Part shown: piece after piece, positions 29,960 to 42,400 of the stretch | How positions within the stretch are numbered: position 1 is the first letter of the stretch | Layout: the number at the start of each line of letters is the position of its first letter | DNA from: Glossina fuscipes | Taxonomy: Eukaryota; Arthropoda; Insecta; Diptera; Glossinidae | Assembly (NCBI RefSeq): GCF_014805625.2 | Contig: NW_023998414.1 | Span: 20,352,021-20,416,020 of the forward strand | Reading direction: 5' to 3' | Length of the DNA stretch: 64,000 nucleotides | The notes under the pieces: model-generated | What the model saw: only the letters and a program-made list of their open reading frames with translations | Databases searched by the model: none | Told to the model about the DNA's origin: nothing | Program-made: the position numbers and the translations under genes

Positions 29960-31887
29960 AACACATAAATAGTCAACTTTATTACTTTGAAAATTGTGTA
30001 TACATGTGTGTGTATGTATGTATGTATGTGTGTTTATGTATGTGTGTGTGTGTTTTTTTTTTTTTTGTAAATACTGGATTCAGTTCAATTTGTTTCAATT
30101 ATATTCAATTTAATTAATTTAACCAAACACAAGTTGCATTAAAAATTTTGCACTATACACTTACATGCAAACACATTCATACGCACATGAGTATTCTATT
30201 TCTGGCGTTCGTACATACGAGAGCTTATATAAAATCATTAACACTTTTCTATCTGTTTCTCTATAGTTGTTGCAGATGCTGTAAAGTGTCATCGGGGCAG
30301 ACAGGAAGAAGAAGAGCAAAGTATAATAAAAATATGTGATAAACGTGCTTAAAAGAAATGATGTCAATCTATTTAATTTTTTTTTTTTTTTATTTTTTTA
30401 TATTTTTTGTTACCTTTTTTAAGTATGACAAATAGTTTTTGCAGTAAATGCGATAAAATTTCAGTAGATTCTCTTATTAAAAGCAAAAAAAAAAAAATTC
30501 ATTAGTTCTTCAAAATTTCTAAGTAATAATCGCTGTTTTATGGATTACTTCTACCAGCAGAAATTGCGCGTTTTACATATTTTATCTCATTTTGGACACA
30601 AATCAGTCTTTTGATGCATCTCTACGAAATTCATTATTTTATAGATTCTTACGCACTTAATACAATGTAGTTCATAAACAAGATCATCACTGAGCTTAAA
30701 GAAAGCCACTAAATGGGCGGGCTAATTTAACTAACTTTTAAGCATACGTTTCAGTTAATATACAGACAGAGAGAGAGAGAGAGAGAGAGAGAATTTTGAT
30801 AGAATTCCTAAGGAAAAGGTTTTTTTTAGACTAAAACGCAAAACATCATCATCATTTAAAACAAGTAAAAACTCTATATGGTGCGACATAGCCCGGCATT
30901 AAATTCCTTACACCGCTTCGCTGGTTCAAACCGAATAATATTTCAATAGGATTCGCTCTTGGGCCAAATCAAAATATTTAACAAATTGCAACAGGTAGGA
31001 ACACAAGAATGTGAAACGGACCAATGGACAGACAAGCTCTTTTTTTTTTGCCAATTTTTGTATCGATTGGTATAATAAAAGTTGGATCTATCTCAACTCC
31101 TTTTGGGTCTTGTATACAATATCTGCACAAATTTGAAGTCTATAAAAAGATAAATTACTTATGGTAAAATCCGTGTGTGAGTGACCGAGTAAGCGACGAA
31201 TCTCCACTGAGAGCTCGACGGTCGTAGGTTCAAACCTTAAGTGCGGTAGAGTTTTGAATAAAGCCGATAGCCTTAAATGCTAGTGCTTGAAGACCTTAGT
31301 TAAATTAATAATATTGTGAATGGTGAAGCAGGACAAGTGATATAAAAAATATCTTTATTTTCATTAAAGTAATTTTTGTTCTTAGAATGAAGGTGACGAA
31401 GAGAATATTTTACATAGCGGGCCATTTTCACCGTTTGTTTCCGAAATACTGATTTTATTATTTACATTTTCATCGTACCTGTATGCATAGATGCATAAAC
31501 CAAATATATACACAGATAGCATATAAAATATTTGCGTACATTTTTCAAAACAAAAAGGCGAACACATAAAATGCACAACTTTTCTTAATTAACCATTAAT
31601 GGATAAATTCGACGATATTCAGAATCTTTATTAGGCTCTAAAAATGTATAGAATACCGTGCAATTTTGAATCGTTGCTACGACTTCAAGTCTACGCTAGG
31701 ACGCATCTCAAAGGATTCAAGTACAAGTACTGGGACAGTATTATGCCTGGTGTCAAATTATTCATAGTTAACTTAAGCAATTTGATACTTTGAAATATGC
31801 AAACAACATTTTCCGAGAGGTGTACGTACAATGCAAGACTTCAAATATAAAATAAAAAGCATCGAATAGAGAAAAATCGATTTAAAA

Positions 31888-31936
<49 letters not shown>

Positions 31937-32955
31937 TTGTTCATCATTGAGGGCGCGTTGCATCGAGGCACCTATTTCAACAAATTAATCTTTTCTTAGA
32001 TTATTGGATGTATTATTGCCTCTAGCTGAACCTAAATAACGGATGCAATCGATTTGAAAAGCCATATGTGAAATGATGATATTGTGGGTTGGGCGAGTAT
32101 AACTAAAATTTGCATTTACTTACTAAAATTCTTTTGAGTCGCACCAGCATCCTTGCGCCCTTGTGCCATTTCGAAATCAACATTTCGTAGCAGTTTGTTG
32201 GCATCTCGTTAGGATCAGCATATAAGCTTACAAGTAATGAATTGAAAAATGAAAAAGCTATTGAGAGAACTTGTTCTCGTTACTCCCGTCCAATTTACGA
32301 AAAAGAAAAAAGTTCGCATTCACCTCTGCATTTCAGTTCACCGGCATCTAAGCAGAGATTAGGCAATAAAATCTTTAGATCTGTTACGATATCAAGTTTT
32401 TAAATGCAAAAGAAATTTCTCGGATTGATTAGGAATGAAGGAGTGAAGTATTGTAGATTTTCATCCTAAGGTTAAAACAATGCTTACTCTTACTGTCGTT
32501 TCGACCGTTGGCCGAAAAAGAAATAGAAAAGACTAACCAAAGTGTAACGAAAATCTGCGTCACTGGTTAGGTTAACTTAAAGATGTTTTGTTTCCAATGT
32601 ACTACCGAAAGCGGAAATATTTTTCCCACCAGAGCTAAGTCAGTTCCTCAATTAAGCGAAAAAACTCTGGATACGCCATATTTTTTATTTCCATCGACAT
32701 GTCCACGAGGCGTTTAGCGAGACATCCCCAAGCTTAAGTTAAACATAATAACAACTTATTGTGAATATTGTTTGTCCTAACTAGTAATGTTATCTTTATC
32801 ATCATAGGTCCAATTTTTGTTTTTTGTTTTCAATAATTTGCAAACACAGTTTCTAGCAATGAATCTATAAATCTTTACTTTCGAGAAATTTTTTATAATA
32901 TATTTTCTCTGCTACTGCTGGATATGCACATATATCTATGTATATTGATATAGGT

Positions 32956-32995
<40 letters not shown>

Positions 32996-34257
32996 GCATT
33001 TACAAAAATTGTACACGAAGGTCACTATGTGACTGGGTTGTTGCTACCGAGCACGCATATGTATTATAAGAAGTTGACGTTGTATGTTATTTTTGAATTA
33101 TTGGTTGTTGTTAGTTTCATGTTGTTGTTCTTATTATTATTATGATTATTATTGGTGTTGTTGTTGTTGTTGTTGTTGTTGTATATTGAGTGGCTAAGTA
33201 ATGCTGTTGCAATGTCAGGCAGGGATTAACAACAAACACATGTTCTAGCATTCAAACACCCGTACTTTTGTGTACAATGATTATACATAGGCCTGTGTAT
33301 GCACATGCAATACATATGCACATGTGCTGGATTATTGCACTATGGCTCTGTTTACCACATTAAAGGCAGATGTTAGAAATAGTTGCTTGTTACCTATGCT
33401 CATATGCTCGCTTACATATAAATGTGCAGCATATGCATATAAATCTAGCTGCTAGCATTCGATTATTTACGGTGATGTTTTTCTTTTTCTCCTATTTTTT
33501 ATGGATGCTTTTCATACAGTCAGCAAACTACTGGTTGACTTTTCCACATTCACAGAGATTCCGCCACACCATTAAAAAAAAAAAAAAAAAAAAAAAGAAG
33601 AAGAAGAAAAAAAAAATTGATGAACAAAGAGGGTGAGAAAAGGAGAAGAAAAATATTAAAGAGAAGAGAAAGAAGAAAAGCAAAGCGTATAACGAAAACA
33701 AGCCACTGATCGATTAATATACATTCAAAACAAGATTTAGAGCAAAACTGGATTTTTCTTTCTGATTATTGTGGTTGTTGTTGATGTTGCTGTTGTCGCT
33801 GTTATTATTGTTCTCGTTGTTGTTGGCGTTTTTGTTGTTTTTATTTGGTACTGTGTTATGGTTGCTGCTTGCATCCAGCTTATTTGCTTTGCTAGTCATG
33901 CTATGTGTGGATATTATGATGATGCATGGATCAGAGCAAGAGTACAGCGGTTGATGCTGCTGCCGTTGTTAGCCATGCGAACTGGACGGGAATGGGAGTA
34001 AGAGCGGGGAAAATGTGCACCACATTCAAATGGAGACTCGAGCAGTGTTAAAGTGTTGGCCTAGCTGATTGTTGCAGTTAATATGTTTGGCCTGTATGTT
34101 GTTGTGTTGATTTTAAATGCTGCCACTCCTTGCATAAAAAGGTTCAACGCTGTTATTCCTCTTTTCTTTTTTTTTTTTGCTTTTGCTTTTGTGGTTGTTT
34201 TATTATTATTATTGTGACTGTAGTGTTGTTTTTGGTGTTGCCGTTGCGAGTTGTCGA

Positions 34258-34290
<33 letters not shown>

Positions 34291-34865
34291 CATCATGTTG
34301 TTGTTATTGTGTTGTTAAGGCGATTGACGACTATTCAGTGGCGAGAATAAACGAGCTCTCAACTCTCATACACACACACGCGCGCGCGCGCGCACGCACA
34401 CCTATGTATGCAGTAATGCATTGCGCGCCGCGCAACCCTCTACCAATTTTTCGTCTAGATACCAAAGTAGAATCAAGAATAGAAGGAAACACAACGCGAA
34501 ACCAAACTTATGTTATATTAAGTTAACCAAAGCCGGTTTGGTGTGGCATTAATCGAAATCCAACAAAATATAACGAATGTATTGTATGGGTGTATATACC
34601 TATACTAATGTTCGTACTGAGCGAACAAATGTCGGTATGGTAAAAAGATACGCAGAGACGGACATAGCAAATGGATAAATACAATAAATGAATGACGAAG
34701 TACCACTCAAGTGTTGCTTGTTGTTGGTTTTGTGGACTAGCTGCTCGAGTAAGGAAGGGAGCAGAATAAGAATAAGGAGCAAGAAGCAATAAAAAAAGAT
34801 TTTTACATTAAAGAATTTCAAAAGAACTTTAAATCATGGCAAGAAACTTGAACATATATATATAA

Positions 34866-34912
<47 letters not shown>

Positions 34913-35011
34913 AATACATACACATACACACCCATATATAGTCCCACTTATAAACGACCTCATGTCTGATAGTTTTGTTGTGTGATTACTTTTTTCGGTG
35001 TACATGCATAC

Positions 35012-35055
<44 letters not shown>

Positions 35056-35678
35056 GTAGAAATCTTAAAATATAAAAGATTTTAATGCGAAATTGTGTGG
35101 AAATAATTTTATAGACATGTCTGATATGTTTGACATTAAGTTCATCCTTTCACTGGATCAATTTCTGTTTGAAATTGTTGCTCTTGTAGGTCGCTTCCCA
35201 GAAATCTGTCTAGTTATACAACATGTAATTTATTTTTGAGATTATTTATTCAGTCATATGTATGTACATAAAAATTTACAGGTTCAACGACAAAATCTTC
35301 TCTGGCATAAGTCTAAAGCAGACTTACGTTAAATCAAGTCAAGCTACAGAATACGACTCAGCTTGATGGTCGTCGAAACCTTCTCATCTTTAACATATAT
35401 TAAGAAGTTATTTATGCAATCTCACAACAACAACGAACGCTAAACGTCTATTACATGTTTCGTGAACGCTCTATTTGTCTTCCCATTACCGATTCTTTTT
35501 GAGTCGCGTTCATATATGCTATTAACATATTTGCCCAAATCATTTTTCTATCGCTTTACTGACGCACGTAATTCTATGCACATCATTTTCTCATATATAT
35601 TTCTTAGACTTATCCTAATTGATAAGAAGAGCTTTTATATAAAGTTTTTCTCAAGGCTTTTGAATTTCTTAAGCTTAC

Positions 35679-35716
<38 letters not shown>

Positions 35717-38700
35717 TGAAGATATTCAAAATGTTGATATTTCTTACTCCTAGAAACTTATGAAAATTTCTCACTAGATGATTGATAATAGAGCCAGAAA
35801 TGAAAACTGCAAATTAATTCATGTGTGAAAATTTTTATTATCCCATTTGCTATCCTTTTAATTATAATTGTGTTGAGGTTTGCACATTATTCAGATAGTC
35901 GCTCGAACACAACGACTTTTATGTTTCGATTGGCGAACAATTGAGCGCCTCGTGATAAAATTCAAGTTAACGGATAAATTTATTATCACTTTGCTATAAA
36001 ACAAACGATAGTACAGAATGAAGAGAATTGGTTGGCCATTGTCATAATAATGATTTCTGCTTATCGTTTATACGCTTGAAAACCTTTGCAAGCCCAAAGC
36101 AGAGAAATGCTTATGATAAATGCCTTTTACACTATAGGCTTGTCTCTTCTCTTTTTTTTTTTTTTTGTTTTAGTTGCTCTTGTTTTTAGACTGTGTTTTC
36201 CATTATCGTGAAATATAGCTGCGTTACGTTAAAATATCTCACCTTTAGCAAAGAAGTTTTCGTATTAATATTGGAACTAGGAATTCGATCTGTATAAGAA
36301 AAAAAATTATTTAGAATTAAAATAAATGATTACTTGATCTGTGTCTGGATATGTGAACAAAAAACTTTTTATGCGAAAGTAACACGCGTTCTCTTTTCTG
36401 CTTTATACCTCTCCTTAAAGTGGTTTTTGAAATTTACACAAATAACGCGATATACTTTTACACCCCCTCAAGGTGTACTGTACCCTCCGGCTTAGCATAT
36501 TTACAATTTTTTCTGGGAATGTTTTTGGTTGCACCTTAAATGCTTAATCGATATGTATACCCTGTAAGTACAGCTTGTGAAAGTTCCATGAAGGGAGTTG
36601 GTTTACCTGTAAGACAGTTTCGTTTAGTTAGACTCCTTTCACCAGATTCTCATCTTTCTTCTTCTCATAGCATTTTATTATCTAAACAATTTCCTAAGAG
36701 ATATTTTTCATTCACATAAGAACAACAATAATTCTTTTTCTTTACTTAGGATTTGTTAGCGAATTAAAGCCAATGAATGGTAAACATTGGTCTTTACTTC
36801 TTTAAAAAAAAAAAAAGCCCATCATAATGATCAACTTTTCGCAGCTGACAAGCACGTCAAGTTCAACGTTCATTTATTTAACCAGAAAGTATTACAATAC
36901 CGTTACTTTTAAATGCCGCTACTATACTATACTATGCTACACTATACATGCAAGGATGAGATGATGATTAGCAATGGTAGTAATGTTGGTAGTGGTTGTT
37001 TGGTGCATTGCCCCCATTTTTTTTTTTTGTTTTTTGTTTTTGTAAACCATTTGACCCTAGATTATGTGTCCATGATGAATTGTTGTTATGGTTGGCTTTT
37101 TTTCCTTTTCTTGATTTCGCCTTTTTGCAACTTTCAGAAAGTAATGACAAAATTGCTAACAATTCGACCCTAATTAGAGCATTTTACTCACATATAAACG
37201 TACACATCTACATACATATTTATATATACATATATATATTTAACTCTTAAACTATGAATTAGACATTGACTATATTGGTATGCATGCATGCATGCATGTG
37301 AATAGTTATTATTGTTATACTATTGTTGTTAAAGACTATTTTCTTATAAGAGAGCATGGAAAAGTTAAGTACACATAAATGTGCAATCATATATACTAAG
37401 AAAACTAGGAAGGTCCACATTAACTTAACTCTATATATTCTATGTGCACATGCAGATAATCAAGCCGACCGACAGACAGACTTGCATTATAAATGCACTT
37501 AGAGGAGTATGTACTAAAAGTCATTGTATGTAATCTCTTTTCTCTTATTGTTTTTGTTTTTGTTGTTGATGGTGTTGTTATTTTTGTTGTTGCTGTTGTT
37601 GTTGTTGTTGTAACAGACAAAACAGGGATCAACAATAGCAACAGCAAGCAAGCAATAAGAAGGCGAAATAAAGGCAAAAGCAAACAGCAGCTGTATGGAC
37701 AAAGTGCGGTCGAAGAGAGGGCGTGTTCATTAGTCACAATGTTGTTCTTACTGTATTGCCATTATAACTGGTGTTGTTGTTGTTGTTGTTGTTGTTGCAT
37801 TCGCTTTGAACGTACTTTAAACAAACGTACGAATAGCAGCGAAAAAAAGCTAAAACTTTTTTATTAATTTTCAAAGAAAGAACGAATATATGCGAACAAC
37901 GAGTATACAACGACAAATATAAACTAAAGAAATGAATATAAAACTCGATCGCAGTCAAGAAAAACCAACAGCAACAACAGCAACAACAACAATAGCTATG
38001 AACATAATCGAGCTCTAAACAACACATGAGTATGAATACGCACACCACTACAGGTATAGTACTACGAACACAGATACAAACACATATGCACGCATGCACA
38101 TGTACACATATAGATATGTTGACTAGTAACATAGATGAAGAGGGGGAGAAGTATCTAGAGAGACAGAGAGAGTGAAAGAGAGAGAGAGAGAGAGAGCTCT
38201 GTGCGCATATTATGTATATATTTATATAAATGGAAGTATGTGTATAAGCACATACATACAAGATATGAACCGTGGGAAAGAAGATTTGAAGACGTGGTTT
38301 TGTTTGTTTGTCTTATTTCGTCGTACGTCGTTCGTACGTTTTGTTTGCTTTGCTTGCTGTTTTCTACTATGCTTCACATATTATATCTCGTGGTGTATGT
38401 AGTTCGGCATTCATACCAAGTTTGTTATTTTAGTTTTCTTGCTTTCCGTAGTCTCTTCTTATATTTTTATGGATTTATTTTTTTTTCCATGTTATTCTTC
38501 AATTCTGCTCATGCACACCATTTTTAAGAGTGGTTAGTAATATAGTGTTGTTATTATTGAACGTACTGCGTTGTCATTCTTGCTGGATGTATGCGAGAGT
38601 TTGCTCATGTTATGAGTTTAGTTATTCTTAATTTTATTGATGTTGTTGTTGTTACTTTTGTATCTATGTTTGCCTCTTTAAATTGTTTTAGTATTTTCCT

Positions 38701-39416
38701 TTATTTGTCTTTTTTTTCTCCTCTTTGGAAGAGTATAATAAAAGCGCTTGAAAAAGCATCTGATGGAGTTGTTTTATGATCCTTAACTGTTGTACGTATA
38801 TAAGTGTACATAACATGTATACGTTGCGTTATATGTTTGTGTGGTTTCTGTGTATGCCATTAAAATGTTTTTCTTGTTATTTTCTTTCCGTTGGACATAT
38901 CATCTTTTATTTATTTTCCTATCTACACATATGAATATCTAACTATCTGCACATATATATATTTATATGTATTATATATATACATACATCTATATAAATT
39001 TGTATGCATATATTTATATGCATGTATGTATTTATGCTCATACGTATCTATGTAAGTACGCAGATGTGTATAATCATAAGTATCTGTTGGTTCGACTGAA
39101 AGTTATGTTTTAGGTGGTTGCGTCGTTTTTCTACTTCTGATCGTCTTTTTTATTATGTCTCGTACGTTTTCTGTGAGAAAGCGAAACAATTTGAGACACC
39201 ATTTATTTACTCCGAAATGGGAGACGGAGAAACAAGTCTCGAGTTTTTTTACGTATATTTATATATAAACGTACATATATACATATTTGTGTATTTATAT
39301 ATGTATATATTTATATATGTAGTCATAAAGCCGGTTTTTCACTCTAGCAAACCACTAGGTTTTTTTTGACTCTGCCGCTACCTGTTTTAAGTCCTATGTC
39401 TTTTCTGATAGTTTCT

Positions 39417-39470
<54 letters not shown>

Positions 39471-42400
39471 TCTTACCCAGCCAACGATCCAATGAACGTA
39501 AACGTCATTATTACCAATTAATTTTGTGGTTCAAATATTTTGATGTTTTTCACTAGATTTATGACCTCTTCTTTGATTTCTTGGATTGAATATTAAAACC
39601 CTTAAATATTTCAATTAATGATGGAAAAGTATTTTATATACATATATATACATATATGTGTGCATATATGTAATATATGTATGCAAATTGATTGATTTTG
39701 AATTATGAAACATAAACGAAGGTGACCCTTGAGAAGAGAGAGGGCTCGACTTTTTTTACCAGTAACTGCTTTTTAAATACTGGTGAAACTAAACTTTGCA
39801 TTATAGTTGGTTATTTTTTTTATTATATTCCACTTAGATACAGTTCTTTGCGGCAGATACCCACAGTCCGAGGAAAATCACGATCTTCATGAAATAGCGT
39901 CCTTCCAGTGTTTACACAGATTCTCTGGTCTCTAAGCTTAAATTTGCCACTTTTTTCCCACAAGAAGACAAGTGTGAAGTAAAAAATTGCTGCAAAATAA
40001 GTTTTTAAGCGATTAGAGCTTGTTCTTTTTTTAAGGTAGAAACTATAGAAGTAGTTTGCTCTATTGCCAACCCTAAATGATTATGTTTTGAAAGTTTTGA
40101 TCTCTTTTACCCCGATCTTCAATAAAACCTTTCCCAATCTTTGTTTTTTTGCAGGTTTCCAAGGTAAACACTGTGAACACAATATTGATGACTGTCCCGG
40201 AAATCAATGTCAAAATGGTGGCACTTGCATTGATGGTATTACTTCATATAGCTGCAGTTGTCCACCTAACTACACCGGAGAATATTGTCAAACTGATGTC
40301 GATGAATGTGCCATAATGTCGTCCGTGTGCAAGAATGGTGCGACATGCACTAACTCGCCGGGCTCCTACTCATGTATTTGTGTGAATGGTTGGAACGGTA
40401 CAGATTGTAGTGAAAATATTGATGATTGTGCTACTGCTTCCTGTTTAAATGGTGCTACTTGTGTTGACGGAGTAGGTTCATTCTATTGTCGCTGTGCTCC
40501 TGGCAAAACTGGCCTGCTATGTCATTTGGATGATGCTTGTACGTCAAATCCTTGCCATGCCGATGCCATATGTGATACCAGTCCGATAAATGGTTCTTAC
40601 ACTTGTTCCTGTGCTGCGGGCTATAAAGGTGTTGACTGTTCAGAGGACATTGACGAGTGTGATCAGGGTTCGCCTTGTGAGCACAATGGAATTTGTGTGA
40701 ATACACCCGGTTCTTTTATGTGTAACTGTTCACAAGGTTTTACGGGACCGCGTTGTGAAACGAACATCAATGAATGTGAATCTCATCCTTGTCAGAATGA
40801 GGGTAGCTGCTTGGATGATCCCGGCACATTCCGTTGCGTTTGTATGCCTGGCTTCACTGGTACACAGTGCGAAATAGATATTGATGAATGTCAATCTAAT
40901 CCTTGTTTAAATGATGGCATCTGTCGTGACATGATAAGCGGTTTTAAGTGCTCTTGTGCTTTTGGCTTTACGGGTTCGCGTTGTCAGATAAATATTGATG
41001 ATTGCCATTCGCAGCCATGTCGTAACAATGGCATATGTCATGATTCTATTGGTGGTTATACGTGCGAATGTCCGCCAGGTTATACGGGTCTGTCTTGTGA
41101 AATCAATATTAACGATTGCGATTCGAATCCTTGCCATCGCGGCAAATGCATTGACGGAGATAACTCTTTCAAGTGTGTTTGTGATCCCGGTTTTACTGGT
41201 TACTTGTGTCAAACACAAATCAATGAATGTGAGTCTAACCCGTGTCAATACGGTGGTCATTGTGTCGATCGTGTCGGTTCGTATATATGTCATTGCCTGC
41301 CTGGAACCTCGGGAAAAGATTGTGAAATCAATGTCAATGAATGTCATAGTAATCCTTGTAACAATGGAGCTACTTGCATTGATGGTATCAATAAATACAC
41401 TTGCAATTGTGTTCCTGGTTTTACAGGAGTCCATTGTGAAATCAATATCAATGAATGTGCTTCGAATCCTTGTGCTAATAATGGAGTCTGCATGGATTTA
41501 GTTAACGGTTACAAGTGCGAATGTCCTAGAGGTTTTTATGATCCTCGTTGCTTAAGTGATGTTGACGAATGCGCTTCTAATCCATGTATTAATGGCGGCC
41601 GTTGCGAAGATGGCGTCAATGAATTTATTTGCCATTGTTTACCAGGTTATGGCGGCAAGCGTTGTGAGATTGACATTGATGAATGTAGTTCGAATCCGTG
41701 CCAACATGGCGGCATTTGCGTAGATGAGTTGAATGCTTTCAAATGTCAGTGTATGCCTGGTTATACGGGATATAAATGTGAAATTAATATTGATGACTGC
41801 GTCAATAATCCATGCGCTAATGGAGGCACATGCATTGACAAAGTAAATGGTTACAAATGCGTTTGTAAGGTTCCGTATACGGGAGTTGATTGTGAATCGA
41901 AATTGGATCCTTGTGCCACCAATAGATGCCGCAATGACGCTATGTGCACACCATCCCCAAATTTTTTAGATTTCTCATGTACCTGCAAGCTTGGCTACAC
42001 AGGACGTTATTGTGATGAAGACATAGATGAATGTAGTCTCTCCACGCCATGCCGAAATGGAGCAACTTGTCTCAATCTTCCTGGATCCTACAGGTGCATA
42101 TGCGCTAAAGGTTATGAAGGTCACGACTGCGCAATAAACACCGATGATTGTGCTTCATTTCCGTGTCAAAATGGTGGCACTTGTTTAGATGGTATAGGCG
42201 ATTATTATTGTCTTTGTGTAGACGGATTTGATGGTAAACATTGTGAAACGGATATCAATGAATGCTTAAGTATGCCTTGTCAAAACGGTGCTACGTGCCG
42301 TCAGTATGTGAATTCCTATACTTGTACCTGTCCGCTAGGTTTTTCCGGTATTAACTGTCAAACAAACGACGAAGATTGTACGGAAAGCTCTTGCATGAAC

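Larger units (their letters stand above)
22489..40154 (+). other. N: Notch intron, 17.7 kb
   Basis: Longest intron, between EGF6 and EGF7 sequence; donor GTAAGT, acceptor TTTTTTTGCAG. All ORFs inside are short and low-complexity, so I call no nested gene. It carries five dispersed-repeat copies between 25.8 and 31.15 kb, a tRNA-like segment at about 31.17 kb, many AT, GT, GTT, TTA and GA tracts, an alternating CA/CG tract at 34370-34401, and one perfect Su(H)-type motif at 38271. Introns of this kind commonly hold enhancers, but I cannot show that here. Confidence 0.85.

Noticed and set aside
37281..37300. Palindromic ATGC repeats near 37.28 kb
   Set aside because: A short tetranucleotide microsatellite; no further structure around it.
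37734..38261. 175-codon frame on the - strand in the large intron
   Set aside because: Composed of translated GTT, GA and TATA repeats with Cys/Ser/Tyr runs; not a protein-like composition.
40064..40154. Upstream extension of the main Notch frame with an ATG at 40064
   Set aside because: The residues before 40155 are intron: gcag acceptor at 40151-40154 and a phase match with the exon at 22355-22488 give GFQGKHCEH as in Drosophila.
40907..41434. 175-codon open frame on the - strand inside the EGF array
   Set aside because: It is the shadow of regular Cys, Asn and Gly codons of the EGF repeats. No domain or homology, and the sense frame is certain.
40995..41501. 168-codon second frame on the + strand inside the EGF array
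   Set aside because: Out-of-frame shadow of EGF13-18 with a low-complexity Val/Ile/Ser pattern.
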